Assembly (NCBI GenBank): GCA_902497145.1
Contig: CABVDR010000007.1
Location: forward strand, 7,894-71,893
Source of the DNA: an uncultured Oscillospiraceae bacterium
GTDB taxonomy: Bacteria; Bacillota; Clostridia; Oscillospirales; Oscillospiraceae
Length of the DNA: 64,000 bases
Direction of reading: 5' to 3'
In this document: positions 43,573 through 53,194 of the stretch, piece after piece
Layout of the letters: each line of letters begins with the position of its first letter
How positions within the stretch are numbered: position 1 is the first letter of the stretch
Program-made: the position numbers and the translations under genes
The notes under the pieces: generated by a model
Databases searched by the model: none
What the model was told of the DNA's origin: nothing
Seen by the model: only the letters and a program-made list of their open reading frames with translations

Positions 43573-43601
43573 TTGTTTTTTCCCCACCCGGGAAGTATCA
43601 T
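43573..43601 (+). promoter_or_regulatory. Promoter of the activase-dehydratase operon
   Basis: TTGTTT and TATCAT are 17 bp apart, about 60 bp before the ATG. The 43442-43572 stretch upstream is AT-rich with no gene. Confidence 0.55.
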
Positions 43602-43663
43602 TATTAACGATCGGAATCGGTTCAATTTAGAATTTTAGAATGCACGTCAGGAGCTTTCTTCAT

Positions 43664-46597
43664 ATGAGTCTTCGCATTGGAATTGACATTGGTTCCACCA
43701 CCGTGAAAGTGGTGGTGCTGGATGAACAAAATAAACTGCTGTTCCGCTCCTACGAGCGGCACTACTCCAAGACCCGGGAGCGGGCCTGTGAGACCCTGCA
43801 CTCCATCCAGGAGATGCTCCAGGGCAAGCAGGTGAAAATGGTTATCACCGGCTCGGCAGGTCTGGGCGTGGCCAATGCCTCTGGCATTGACTTTGTCCAG
43901 GAGGTTTACGCCACCGCCGCCGCCGTCAATACATATATTCCCGACACCGACGCCGTCATCGAGCTGGGCGGTGAGGACGCCAAGATCATCTTCTTCGGCG
44001 GCGCCCTGGAGGAGCGGATGAACGGCTCCTGCGCCGGCGGCACCGGTGCCTTCATCGACCAGATGGCCACTCTGATGAACGTCACCGTCAACGAGCTGGA
44101 TGAGCTGTCTTTAAAGCACGAGAAGATCTACCCCATCGCCTCCCGCTGCGGCGTGTTTGCCAAGAGCGACATCCAGCCCATCCTGAACCAGGGCGGCCGG
44201 AAAGAGGACGTGGCCGCCTCCATCTTCCAGGCGGTGGTGGACCAGACCGTGGCCGGCCTGACCCAGGGCCGGGAGCTGAAGGGCAAGATCGTCTTTCTGG
44301 GCGGCCCCCTCCACTTCCTTATGGGCCTGCGGCAGCGCTTTGTGGAGACCCTGAAGCTGGACGAGGCCCACGCCATCTTCCCCGAGGACGGCGACTGCTT
44401 TGCCGCCATGGGTGCGGCCCTGTGCGCCACCGACTATGAGCCCATCCTCTTTGAGGATGCCCTGAAAAAGCTGGAGGAGAGCGTGGACACCACCACCCTG
44501 GTGGACACCATGCCCCCCCTGTTCCAGGACGTGACCGAGTACGGCGCGTTCTGCGCCCGGCACAATGCCAAGCGCCCCCCCGAGGTGGATATCTCCAAGT
44601 ATGAAGGCCCCGCCTGGCTGGGCATCGACGCAGGTTCCACCACCACCAAGCTGGCCCTCATCACCGAGGACGGCGGCCTGCTGTACACCTACTACCAGTC
44701 CAACCAGGGTAACCCCGTCTCGGTCGTCCTGCCCCAACTCAAGCAGATCTACCAGATGTGCGGCGACCGCATTGAGATCAAGGGCGCGGCGGTCACCGGC
44801 TACGGCGAGGATCTGATTAAAAACGCGTTCTCCTGTGACCTGGGTCTGGTGGAGACGGTAGCCCACTACAAGGCCGCCGCCCACTTCAACCCCGACGTGG
44901 ACTTTATCATCGACATCGGCGGTCAGGACATGAAGTGCTTTAAAATCCGCAACGGCGCGGTGGACTCCATTATGCTCAACGAGGCCTGTTCCTCCGGCTG
45001 CGGCTCCTTCATTGAGACCTTTGCCAAGGCCCTGGGCTACTCCATCGCCGACTTTGCCAAGATGGGCCTGTTTGCCAAGCACCCGGTAAACCTGGGCAGC
45101 CGCTGCACCGTGTTTATGAACTCCAGCGTGAAGCAGGCTCAGAAGGACGGCGCCAGTGTGGAGGACATCTCCGCAGGTCTGTCCATCTCCATCGTGAAGA
45201 ACGCCATCTACAAGGTCATCCGGGCCGCCAGTGCCGACGATCTGGGCAAGCACATTGTGGTCCAGGGCGGCACCTTCCACAACGACGCGGTGCTCCGGGC
45301 CTTTGAGCTAGAGCTGGGCCGGGATGTTACCCGCCCCACCATCGCCGGCATCATGGGCGCCTTCGGCGCGGCCCTGGCTGCCCGGGATCTCCACCTGGAG
45401 CACAGCGGCATCCTCAACGCCAAGGCGCTGGAGAAATTCACCCACGTGGCAAAGCCCGCCACCTGCGGCCTGTGCACCAACCACTGCTCTCTCACCATCA
45501 ACACCTTCGACGGCGGACGGCGCTTCGTCTCCGGCAACCGCTGTTCCCGCCCCCTGGGCGAGGAGCCCAGCCACCTGCCTGACCTGATGCGCTATAAGTA
45601 CGGAAAACTCCGCGCCCTTCACGGCAAGGGGCAGGGAGACGGCTCCCGGGGCAAGATCGGCATTCCCTTCGGGCTCAACATGTACGAGAACCTACCCTTC
45701 TGGTTTGAGCTGTTCACCCGCCTGAACTTTGAGGTGGTCCTCTCCCCCGAGTCCTCCCGCAAGCTCTATTTAAAGGGTCAGCGCACCATCCCCTCGGACA
45801 CGGTGTGTTATCCCGCCAAGCTGCTCCACGGCCATGTGGAGGCCCTGGTGGAGGCAGGGGTGGACGCCATCTTCTATCCCTGCATGCCCTACAACTTCAA
45901 CGAGGGCGTCAGCGACAACAACTATAACTGTCCCGTGGTGGCCTACTACCCCGAGCTGCTGGCCGCCAACGTCCCCAACCTGAAAAAGGTCCGCTACTTA
46001 AATCCCTACTTTGGCCTGCACCGTCCCAAGGACTTTGAGCGCAAGGCCAGCGAGTGGTTCTTCAACGAGTTCCAGGTGCCCAAGCGAGAGACTGTGGCCG
46101 CTGCCAAGGCCGCCTATGCCGCTTACGACGCCTACAAGGAGGACCTGCGCTCCACCGGCCGCGCCTACATTGAGCAGGCCCGTGCCGAGGACCGGCCCAT
46201 TCTGGTGGTGGCCGGACGGCCTTACCACATGGATCCGGAGATCAACCACGGCATCAACGACCTGATTACCTCCTTCGGCTTCATCCTGGTCACCGAGGAC
46301 GCGGTAGCCTACCTGGAGGATAAGGCCCCCCGCCATGTGCTCAACCAGTGGACCTACCACGCCCGTATGTACAATGCGGCCCGGTACGTGTGCACCCAGG
46401 AGGACATGGAGCTCATTCAGCTGGTCTCCTTCGGCTGCGGCATCGACGCCATCACCGGCGACGAGATGCGCTCCATCCTGGAGCAAGGCGGCAAGCTCTA
46501 TACCCAGCTGAAGATTGACGACATCAGCAACCTGGGCGCGGTGCGTATCCGTATCCGGTCCCTGATGGCCGCCATTGACGCCCGCAAGGCCCAGTAA
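43664..46597 (+). CDS. Large 2-hydroxyacyl-CoA dehydratase activase (BadF/BcrA type, two ASKHA domains)
   Basis: The 977-residue protein has two BadF/HgdC-like ATPase domains and a C-terminal DUF2229 region. Domain 1 starts IGIDIGSTTVKVVVLD and has its iron-sulfur cysteines in NGSCAGGTGAF and ASRCGVFAKSD. Domain 2 starts WLGIDAGSTTTKLAL near 319 with cysteines in NEACSSGCGSF and GSRCTVFMNSS. The DUF2229 part begins near 600 with CGLCTNHCS. Such proteins use ATP to drive an electron into a radical dehydratase or reductase. The partner gene follows after 49 bp. CAGGAGC precedes the ATG. The actual substrate is not known. Confidence 0.92.
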   Translation: MSLRIGIDIGSTTVKVVVLDEQNKLLFRSYERHYSKTRERACETLHSIQEMLQGKQVKMVITGSAGLGVANASGIDFVQEVYATAAAVNTYIPDTDAVIELGGEDAKIIFFGGALEERMNGSCAGGTGAFIDQMATLMNVTVNELDELSLKHEKIYPIASRCGVFAKSDIQPILNQGGRKEDVAASIFQAVVDQTVAGLTQGRELKGKIVFLGGPLHFLMGLRQRFVETLKLDEAHAIFPEDGDCFAAMGAALCATDYEPILFEDALKKLEESVDTTTLVDTMPPLFQDVTEYGAFCARHNAKRPPEVDISKYEGPAWLGIDAGSTTTKLALITEDGGLLYTYYQSNQGNPVSVVLPQLKQIYQMCGDRIEIKGAAVTGYGEDLIKNAFSCDLGLVETVAHYKAAAHFNPDVDFIIDIGGQDMKCFKIRNGAVDSIMLNEACSSGCGSFIETFAKALGYSIADFAKMGLFAKHPVNLGSRCTVFMNSSVKQAQKDGASVEDISAGLSISIVKNAIYKVIRAASADDLGKHIVVQGGTFHNDAVLRAFELELGRDVTRPTIAGIMGAFGAALAARDLHLEHSGILNAKALEKFTHVAKPATCGLCTNHCSLTINTFDGGRRFVSGNRCSRPLGEEPSHLPDLMRYKYGKLRALHGKGQGDGSRGKIGIPFGLNMYENLPFWFELFTRLNFEVVLSPESSRKLYLKGQRTIPSDTVCYPAKLLHGHVEALVEAGVDAIFYPCMPYNFNEGVSDNNYNCPVVAYYPELLAANVPNLKKVRYLNPYFGLHRPKDFERKASEWFFNEFQVPKRETVAAAKAAYAAYDAYKEDLRSTGRAYIEQARAEDRPILVVAGRPYHMDPEINHGINDLITSFGFILVTEDAVAYLEDKAPRHVLNQWTYHARMYNAARYVCTQEDMELIQLVSFGCGIDAITGDEMRSILEQGGKLYTQLKIDDISNLGAVRIRIRSLMAAIDARKAQ

Positions 46598-46646
46598 ATC
46601 TACTTCCCCTACGTGACTACGTTTAATTTAGAAAGGAAACATCTCT

Positions 46647-47984
46647 ATGGCTAAGCTTGTGTATGATGAAACCGGCCGTCTGCTCTTTACGAAGGAGATG
46701 AAGGAGGAGTACACCCTTCTGATGCCCCAGATGCTCCCCGTCCACTTTGGCATGATGCAGAAGCTCCTGCAGAACCAGGGCTACAAGGTGGATATGCTCA
46801 CCACCAACCACCGGGGAATCGTGGACGAGGGCCTCAAGTACGTCCACAATGACACCTGCTACCCCGCTCTGCTGGTCATCGGCCAGCTCATTGACGCGGT
46901 GAAGCACGGCGGCTATGACCCCCACAAGGTGGGCCTGCTCATCACCCAGACCGGCGGCGGCTGCCGGGCCAGCAACTACATCCACCTGCTCCGGAAAGCC
47001 CTGGAGAAGGCGGACATGGCCTACATCCCCGTGGTTTCCGTAAACCTCTCCGGTCTGGAGAAGAATCCCGGCTTCAAGCTGACCCTGCCCTTTATCCGCA
47101 AGGCAGTGTACGCCATGATGTACGGCGACATCATTGTGAACGTGGCCAACCAGGTCCGCCCCTACGAGGTCAATGAGGGCGAGACCGACGCCATGATTGA
47201 CGCCTGGTCCCACAAGCTGGTGGAGGGCTTTGAGCAGGGCAAGGGCATGAGCCGCAGCCAGATGCGCAAGAATTTTGCCGAAATCTGTGACGACTTTGCC
47301 TCCATCCCCGTCCAGGGCGACCCCAAGATCCGGGTAGGCATCGTAGGCGAGATCTACGTGAAGTTTGCCCCTCTGGGCAACAACAACCTGGAGAAGTTCC
47401 TGCTCAGCGAGGGCGTAGAGCCGGTGGTGCCCGGTCTCACCGACTTCATCATCTTCAAAATCTTCAACCGTGTTTCCGACGTGGATCTGTACGGCGGCAA
47501 GTGGATCAAGAAGGCGGCCTGCAAGGCCTTCATGTCCTACATTGAGGGCTGCCAGAAGGATATGATCCAGGCTCTGGAGAACTCCCACCGCTTCCGTGCC
47601 CCCGGCACCTTCCAGGATCTGCACAAGCTGGTCCACGGCTACCTGGGCGACGGCAACAAGATGGGCGAGGGCTGGCTGCTCACCGCCGAGATGCTGGAAC
47701 TCATCCACTCCGGCACCAACAACATCGTCTGCACCCAGCCCTTCGGCTGCCTGCCCAACCACATTGTGGGCAAGGGTATGATCCGCAAGCTGAAGGATGA
47801 CTACCCCACCAGCAACATTGTGGCCATCGACTACGATCCCGGCGCCACCAAGATCAACCAGGAGAACCGCATCAAGCTCATGCTGGCCAACGCCAAGGGC
47901 CTCTCCCACCAGGAGAGCGCCGCGCCTCGTGCCGCGGCCCAGGAGGGCAGCCGCACCCTTACCCACGCCGGCGCCCACGCCTGA
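46647..47984 (+). CDS. 2-hydroxyacyl-CoA dehydratase-family protein
   Basis: The 445-residue protein resembles the D-component (HgdB/BcrB-like) fold. It has HNDTCYPALLVIGQLIDAV, QTGGGCRASNYIHLLRKAL and CTQPFGCLPNHIVGKG, with cysteines positioned to hold an iron-sulfur cluster. In many Firmicutes this gene is adjacent or fused to the large activase found upstream here. It probably receives electrons from that activase. It ends in an Ala/His-rich tail. AAAGGAAAC precedes the ATG. The physiological reaction is unknown. Confidence 0.9.
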   Translation: MAKLVYDETGRLLFTKEMKEEYTLLMPQMLPVHFGMMQKLLQNQGYKVDMLTTNHRGIVDEGLKYVHNDTCYPALLVIGQLIDAVKHGGYDPHKVGLLITQTGGGCRASNYIHLLRKALEKADMAYIPVVSVNLSGLEKNPGFKLTLPFIRKAVYAMMYGDIIVNVANQVRPYEVNEGETDAMIDAWSHKLVEGFEQGKGMSRSQMRKNFAEICDDFASIPVQGDPKIRVGIVGEIYVKFAPLGNNNLEKFLLSEGVEPVVPGLTDFIIFKIFNRVSDVDLYGGKWIKKAACKAFMSYIEGCQKDMIQALENSHRFRAPGTFQDLHKLVHGYLGDGNKMGEGWLLTAEMLELIHSGTNNIVCTQPFGCLPNHIVGKGMIRKLKDDYPTSNIVAIDYDPGATKINQENRIKLMLANAKGLSHQESAAPRAAAQEGSRTLTHAGAHA

Positions 47985-48000
47985 TTGGTTCCTACACAGT

Positions 48001-48037
48001 AAAACGGCAGACCGTATTCGGTCTGCCGTTTTTTTGC
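48001..48037 (+). terminator. Terminator after the dehydratase gene
   Basis: A 14-bp stem AAAACGGCAGACCG / CGGTCTGCCGTTTT with a TATT loop is followed by more T residues. Confidence 0.93.
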
Positions 48038-48070
48038 CTCTCTCCGGCCCTGAGAGGCCCTCTCACGCCC

Positions 48071-48099
48071 TTGACGGTCCGGGGGTATTCTGATATACT
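48071..48099 (+). promoter_or_regulatory. Promoter of the second MATE gene
   Basis: TTGACG and TATACT are 17 bp apart. The start site near 48106 gives a leader of about 120 nt. Confidence 0.85.
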
Positions 48100-48105
48100 G
48101 AGGCA

Positions 48106-48200
48106 CAAGACAGCGCCATCCGTGCCCACGGGCCCGTCGATCCCCACGGATGGATATTCAGTTGGTAACACGGGCTCCCAGGGGGAGCTCGTGTTTTTTT
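48106..48200 (+). promoter_or_regulatory. Structured leader with terminator, candidate riboswitch
   Basis: A 9-bp stem CCATCCGTG (48116-48124) / CACGGATGG (48145-48153) is followed by a terminator hairpin (48167-48195, AACACGGGCTCCC / GGGAGCTCGTGTT) and a T-run. All of this lies between the promoter and the MATE start codon. It looks like transcription attenuation by a ligand-sensing RNA. I cannot match it to a known class. Confidence 0.6.
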
Positions 48201-48225
48201 ATTCAGAAGAAAGGAACGAGATCTC

Positions 48226-49566
48226 ATGGAACCACAAAACAATATTCTGGGCACCATGCCGGTGCGCAAGCTGGTGCTCACCATGTCCTCGCCTATCATG
48301 CTCTCTATGCTGATGAGCGCTATCTACAACCTGGTGGACAGTATTTATGTGGCTCAGGTCAGCGACCTGGACTTTCTGGCCTTGTCCTACGCCTATCCGG
48401 TCCAGCTCCTGATTGTGGCCTTCTGTGCTGGCCTGGGGGTTGGCTTTAATGCCATTTTAGCCAAGCGGCTGGGACAGGGCCGCCGGGACGACGCAGTCAA
48501 TGTGGCCTGCCACGGATTTCTCCTCTACGCTATCATCTGGCTGTTAGCTTTGATGTTCGCAGTCTTCGGATGCGTCCCCTTTTTCCAAGTATGCACCGAC
48601 AACCCGGTGGTGGCTCAGGCGGGGGTCCGCTACCTCACCATCTGCTCCGGTCTGTCCATCGGTCTGTGTATGCAGTTTCTTTGTGAGCGCATCCTCCAGT
48701 CCACCGGCCATCCTGCCGGATTTATGATCGTACAGGGCTCGGGGGCCCTGCTGAACATTGTGCTGGATCCCATTTTCATCTTTGTCTTTGACATGGGGGT
48801 GGCGGGCGCCGCGGTGGCCACGGTGATCGGGCAGATCACAGGAGCCTGCATCGGCTTCTTCCTGGTATGGCGCATCCGCCATAGCTTCCCACTTTCTCCC
48901 CGCCGTTTCTGCTTCTCGCCCGCTCTTACCGGAGAGATCCTTCGCATCGCCGCTCCGGCCATTGTGATGCAGTCCCTGTCCAGCTTTATGACCCTGGGCC
49001 TCAACCAGATCTTGAACCTGATTTCCGAGACGGCGGTCTTTGTCCTGGGCGTCTATTTTAAGATCCAATCCTTTGTATTTATGCCTATCTTTGGAGTCAA
49101 CAATGGACTGATCCCCATTATCAGCTACAACTATGGCTCCAAAGATGCCCCCCGCATCTCCCAGTCCATCCGCTTCGGCCTCCAGCTGAGCGTCTGCACC
49201 GGCCTAGCCGGCACGGCAATTCTCTCTCTGGCCGCCTCTCCCCTGCTGCGGTACTGCTTCCAGGCCTCAGACGAGGCCATCCAGATGGGGGTTCCCGCCC
49301 TGCGCATGACCGCCTTGGCCTTTGCCATCGCATCGGTGAGCATCGTCCTCTCCTCCGCCTTCCAGTCCCTGGACCGCAGCAGCTGTTCTCTGCTGGTCTC
49401 CCTGCTGCGGCAGATTATCTTTCTGCTGCCCCTGGCTCTGATGCTGGTACAGATACGTCCGGAGCTGGTGTGGCTATGTTTCCTGCTTGCTGAGCTGCTT
49501 ACTGCGGCGGTCGCGATTCCTCTCTACCGGTGGACCGTCGTCCCCCGGATCCGCGCTCTGAATTAA
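48226..49566 (+). CDS. MATE-family efflux transporter
   Basis: The 446-residue protein has 12 membrane helices and MATE stretches such as MSSPIMLSMLMSAIYNLVDSIYVAQV, RILQSTGHPAGFMIVQGSGALLNIVLDPIFIFVFDMG and FGVNNGLIPIISYNYGS. It is a second, separate MATE protein in this window. Unlike the first it has a leader with a terminator, so its expression probably follows a small molecule or metabolite. AAAGGAACGAG precedes the ATG. Confidence 0.94.
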   Translation: MEPQNNILGTMPVRKLVLTMSSPIMLSMLMSAIYNLVDSIYVAQVSDLDFLALSYAYPVQLLIVAFCAGLGVGFNAILAKRLGQGRRDDAVNVACHGFLLYAIIWLLALMFAVFGCVPFFQVCTDNPVVAQAGVRYLTICSGLSIGLCMQFLCERILQSTGHPAGFMIVQGSGALLNIVLDPIFIFVFDMGVAGAAVATVIGQITGACIGFFLVWRIRHSFPLSPRRFCFSPALTGEILRIAAPAIVMQSLSSFMTLGLNQILNLISETAVFVLGVYFKIQSFVFMPIFGVNNGLIPIISYNYGSKDAPRISQSIRFGLQLSVCTGLAGTAILSLAASPLLRYCFQASDEAIQMGVPALRMTALAFAIASVSIVLSSAFQSLDRSSCSLLVSLLRQIIFLLPLALMLVQIRPELVWLCFLLAELLTAAVAIPLYRWTVVPRIRALN

Positions 49567-49570
49567 TAAA

Positions 49571-49600
49571 AAAAGAGCTGTCCCTGGTGGGACAGCTCTT
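49571..49600. terminator. Bidirectional terminator
   Basis: A 12-bp stem AAGAGCTGTCCC / GGGACAGCTCTT with a TGGT loop and an A-run on the left lies between convergent genes. Confidence 0.9.
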
Positions 49601-49608
49601 TCTATTTT

Positions 49609-50379
49609 TTAGATCATCTTCACAGTGTAGTATACCAGCAGGGCAAACAGCCAAGCCACCATAGCATACAACAGATAGTAGGCCAGAGAGCCGCCTACAA
49701 AGGTGGCCAGGGCCACGACCACTAAGCTAACCAAAGCACTGAGGAATACCAGGGAATAGCTGGCCTCCTCCGGCAACAGATGGGCTTTTCCCTTTCCCAG
49801 GGCCAGCACACCGTTCTTTTTCTTCAGCAGAAATACGCCCCCAGCCAGAAGCACGATCACCACCACGATCAGGATGGTATACCAGCTGGCGGCACCGGCG
49901 TGGCGCACAAACCACAGACCCAGCACGCCCAGGCCGCTGAACAGAGCGGAGAAGAAGAACTCCTTCTGATACAGATAATACACCAGAGCAAGAGCCGCCC
50001 AGGCAGGTACCAGCCAGAACAGCATCCGCAGTCCGGTGTCCCGGAAATTCAGGATCACGTGGCTGCACAGCAGCAACATCCCGGCAGCAATACAAAGAAC
50101 TGCCGGCAAGGCAGCGTTCGCGTTTTTGGAAAGCCGCAGCAGCATCCAAACCACACATACAACAAGGGCCGCCAGACTGACCCACCGCAGGCCAATGAGC
50201 GCCGCCTGAATAGCCAGAACCCGATTAATAGACTCGGTGGAGGTGGTGTAGTTGATATAATAACGGTTTACTAAGACCAACAAAAATTCCAGAATGATGG
50301 CCACGCCGACCCAAATCAGCGCGCGATTCAGCGCGCGATCTTCCTCGTGGCGTCGAGCCTCTCTTTCACTTCTATCCAT
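49609..50379 (-). CDS. Polytopic membrane protein, unknown
   Basis: The 256-residue protein begins with a very charged cytosolic stretch (MDRSEREARRHEEDRALNRAL). About seven or eight hydrophobic helices follow, separated by short loops, with one Lys-rich loop (LLKKKNGVLALGKGKAHLL) near residue 185. I recognise no family. CAAGGAGA precedes the ATG. It forms a single-gene unit with its own promoter and terminator. Confidence 0.8.
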   Translation of the reverse strand: MDRSEREARRHEEDRALNRALIWVGVAIILEFLLVLVNRYYINYTTSTESINRVLAIQAALIGLRWVSLAALVVCVVWMLLRLSKNANAALPAVLCIAAGMLLLCSHVILNFRDTGLRMLFWLVPAWAALALVYYLYQKEFFFSALFSGLGVLGLWFVRHAGAASWYTILIVVVIVLLAGGVFLLKKKNGVLALGKGKAHLLPEEASYSLVFLSALVSLVVVALATFVGGSLAYYLLYAMVAWLFALLVYYTVKMI

Positions 50380-50483
50380 GTGTTTTGATTCTCCTTGCCT
50401 ATTGGGGCCAACCGCCCTTCATAATTCAAACAGAAACAAATGCGCCCGCTGTTCACGTGCGTTGGTTACCCAGTCGAGATATT

Positions 50484-50512
50484 ATTTTACCAGAAGTTCG
50501 CGTCTTTTGCAA
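50484..50512 (-). promoter_or_regulatory. Promoter of the membrane protein gene
   Basis: On the minus strand, TTGCAA (50507-50512) and TAAAAT (50484-50489) are 17 bp apart. Confidence 0.7.
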
Positions 50513-50601
50513 CACAAAAATAGGAAAAAAACGCTTCTCTTCCACAGAAAGGCCAAAAACTCCACTATTTTTAAAATCCTGCACCATTTTTTCTGAAAAC
50601 A

Positions 50602-50637
50602 GGATGGGAAACTATGCACATCCACAGTTTCCCATCC
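50602..50637 (-). terminator. Terminator of the aspartokinase operon
   Basis: A perfect 12-bp stem GGATGGGAAACT / AGTTTCCCATCC with a 12-nt loop. On the minus strand it is followed by TGTTTTC. Confidence 0.75.
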
Positions 50638-50667
50638 AAATCGTCTCGATATACCGTTGTCTTGGAA

Positions 50668-51894
50668 TTAATCCGCACTCCCGAACTCATTAAAGAAGCG
50701 GTCATGGATGGCCTGGACAGACCGGTCGGCGTCCCGCTCATCCACCAACACGGAGACCTTGATCTCGCTGGTGGAGATCATGTTGATGTTAATACCGGCG
50801 GAGGAGAGGGCCTCAAACATCTTGCAGGCCACGCCGGCGTTGTTCACCATACCGGCGCCCACGATGGACACCTTGGCCACCTGGTTGTTGACCTCCATGG
50901 ACTTAAAGCCGATGTAGTCCTTGTTCTCCTCCAGGATCTTCTGGGCCTCCTCAGAGTCGCCCCGGGCCACGGTGAAGCTGATGTCCTTGCTCTCATCCCG
51001 GCCGATGGACTGGAGAATGATGTCTACGTTGATGTTCTTCTTAGCCAGCAGGGAGAAAATCTTAAAGGCGATGCCGGGCTCGTCGGCCAGACCAACAAGG
51101 GCCAGCCGGGCCACATTCTTATCCTTCGCAACGCCGCTGACGTGAGTCTTTTCCATGGTTTTGACAACCTCCTTGACTTTTGTACCGGGATTCCCCGTAA
51201 GACTGGAGAGCACCTCCAGATTGACGTTATAGCGCTTGGCCATCTCGACGGAGCGGTTGTGGAGCACCTGGGCACCCAGGCTGGCCAGTTCCAGCATCTC
51301 ATCGAAGGTGATCTCGTCCAGCTTCTTGGCCCCCTTGACCAGACGGGGGTCGGCGGTGTACACGCCGTCCACGTCAGTGTAGATCTGACACAGATCAGCG
51401 TGGAGGGCGGCAGCCAGCGCCACCGCAGAGGTGTCCGAACCGCCCCGGCCCAAGGTGGTGATGTCGCCGTACTTGTTGATGCCCTGGAAACCGGCCACCA
51501 GAACGATCTTCTTCTTGTCCAGTTCGGTCTTGATCCGCTCGGTCTGGATGCGCTTAATGCGGGCGCAGCTGTAAGCGGAGTCGGTGTTCACGCCGGCCTG
51601 CCAGCCGGTGAGAGAGACCACCTGGTAGCCCATGGCCTCAATGGCCATGGCACACAGGGCAATGGAGATCTGCTCGCCGGAGGACAGGAGCATATCCATC
51701 TCCCGCTTGGACGGGTGACGGTTGATCTCCTGGGCCTTCTCAATGAGGTCGTCCGTGGTGTCACCCTGAGCAGAGAGCACCACCACCACGCTGTGGCCCT
51801 TGCGGTAGGTTTCGGTGATGATCCGGGCGACATTGCGCACCCGGTCCGCATTGGCGACGGAGCTGCCGCCAAATTTCTGTACAATCAGTGCCAT
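50668..51894 (-). CDS. lysC: Aspartate kinase
   Basis: The 408-residue kinase phosphorylates aspartate, the entry to lysine, threonine and methionine synthesis. It opens with IVQKFGGSSVA and has LSSGEQ, the TTLGRGGSDTSAVALAAAL loop and YTDVDGVYTADPR. Two C-terminal ACT domains (from about 265) are the usual site of feedback by lysine or threonine. GGAGGGA precedes the ATG. It is the third gene of the ACT protein-hom-aspartokinase operon. The isozyme type cannot be told from sequence alone. Confidence 0.95.
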   Translation of the reverse strand: MALIVQKFGGSSVANADRVRNVARIITETYRKGHSVVVVLSAQGDTTDDLIEKAQEINRHPSKREMDMLLSSGEQISIALCAMAIEAMGYQVVSLTGWQAGVNTDSAYSCARIKRIQTERIKTELDKKKIVLVAGFQGINKYGDITTLGRGGSDTSAVALAAALHADLCQIYTDVDGVYTADPRLVKGAKKLDEITFDEMLELASLGAQVLHNRSVEMAKRYNVNLEVLSSLTGNPGTKVKEVVKTMEKTHVSGVAKDKNVARLALVGLADEPGIAFKIFSLLAKKNINVDIILQSIGRDESKDISFTVARGDSEEAQKILEENKDYIGFKSMEVNNQVAKVSIVGAGMVNNAGVACKMFEALSSAGININMISTSEIKVSVLVDERDADRSVQAIHDRFFNEFGSAD

Positions 51895-51954
51895 ATATAC
51901 TATCCCTCCAAGGTTGATGAAATCACAGGACTGCCCTGTATTCTATGCGCACCC

Positions 51955-53163
51955 TTACAGCACGCGGAACACGGAACAGATCTCCATACCCTCCAGCCGG
52001 TCCATCAGCTGGGGACGGGTCATGGGCTGGGTGAGGAAGGCGGCCTCCTGTGCGGGGGCGCCGCTGCGGGCCAGGGGCAGGATCTCGCCGCAGGCCAGGC
52101 GGGCCTGATCCATGGACGTGTTGGCCCGCACATACCACCGGGAGGTGAGGCCGTCGCTGGAGACCACCAGGTCCTCGCTGCCGGGGCCCCACTGGTTGCC
52201 CCGGTCCCGCTTGGGATCCTTGGCAATGTCGATGACGTCGGCCACCACAGCGGAGGCAGTGGGCAGCTTGCCGGCGCCCCGTCCGTAGAACATCACATCA
52301 CCCACAGCGTTGCCGGTGACGGCGATGGCGTTGAACACATCCTCCACGCCGGCCAGGGGGTTCTCACAGGAGACCAGGTGGGGGGCCACAAAGGCGCACA
52401 CCTTACCCTCAGGCTCCCGCAGGCAGCGGCCCAGCAGCTTGATCTTATAGCCGCAGGAGTCGGCGTAGGCCACGTCGGCCAAGGTCACCTCTCGGATGCC
52501 CTGAGTGGGCACCTGCTGGGGGTAGACGTGCTGGCCGTAGGCCAGGGCGGACAGAATGCAGATCTTGCGGCAGGCATCGTGACCGTCCACGTCGGCGGTG
52601 GGGTCCTTCTCGGCATAGCCGTTGTCCTGGGCCTCCTTCAGGGCCTGGTCAAAGGTGAGGCCCGCCTTGATCATGCGGGTGAGGATATAGTTGGTGGTGC
52701 CGTTGAGGATGCCGGTGATCTGCTCCACCTCGTTGGCAGCCAGGCAGTTGGTGAGGGGATGCAGGATGGGGATACCGCCGCCCACGCTGGCCTCGAACAG
52801 GTAGTTGGCTCCGTTGGCCTTGGCCAGCTGCAGCAGCTCATAGCCGTGGGTGGCCACCAGCTCCTTGTTGGAGGAGACCACACTCTTACCCGCCTTCAGG
52901 GCCCGGGTGGTGAACTCCAGGGCCACCTTGGCCCCGCCGATGGTCTCTACCACCACGTCCACCTCAGGGTCGTTCTCGATGATGGAGAAGTCCTTGACGA
53001 AGCAGTCCTTAAAGGGGCTGTCGGGAAAATCCCGCACGTCCAGGATGTATTTGACCTGGATTTCGCCGCCGCAGCGCCGGGCAATACCCTGACTATTCTT
53101 ACTAAGCACCTCGGCTACGCCGGAGCCTACGGTGCCAAAGCCTAAAATCGCTACCTTTGTCAT
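51955..53163 (-). CDS. hom: Homoserine dehydrogenase with shortened ACT domain
   Basis: The 402-residue enzyme reduces aspartate semialdehyde to homoserine. It has the NAD(P) loop VAILGFGTVGSGVAEVL and the family stretches GILNGTTNYILTRM and YAEKDPTADVDGHDACRKICILSALAYG. The C-terminal ACT region (from about 345) is cut down: the usual loop with the DRPGVLAxI-type ligand site is missing, and only the last strand-helix parts remain (AFLTQPMTRPQLMDRLEGM). Feedback by threonine may therefore be lost or passed to the stand-alone ACT protein encoded just upstream. TGAGGTGAG precedes the ATG. Confidence 0.94.
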   Translation of the reverse strand: MTKVAILGFGTVGSGVAEVLSKNSQGIARRCGGEIQVKYILDVRDFPDSPFKDCFVKDFSIIENDPEVDVVVETIGGAKVALEFTTRALKAGKSVVSSNKELVATHGYELLQLAKANGANYLFEASVGGGIPILHPLTNCLAANEVEQITGILNGTTNYILTRMIKAGLTFDQALKEAQDNGYAEKDPTADVDGHDACRKICILSALAYGQHVYPQQVPTQGIREVTLADVAYADSCGYKIKLLGRCLREPEGKVCAFVAPHLVSCENPLAGVEDVFNAIAVTGNAVGDVMFYGRGAGKLPTASAVVADVIDIAKDPKRDRGNQWGPGSEDLVVSSDGLTSRWYVRANTSMDQARLACGEILPLARSGAPAQEAAFLTQPMTRPQLMDRLEGMEICSVFRVL

Positions 53164-53194
53164 TCCAAACTCACCTCATAAAACACAATCTTTT

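Noticed and set aside
43555..43580. Rex-type redox operator before the activase gene (GTTAAG...GTTAAA)
   Set aside because: The two TTAA blocks are direct, not inverted, repeats and do not match the Rex palindrome.
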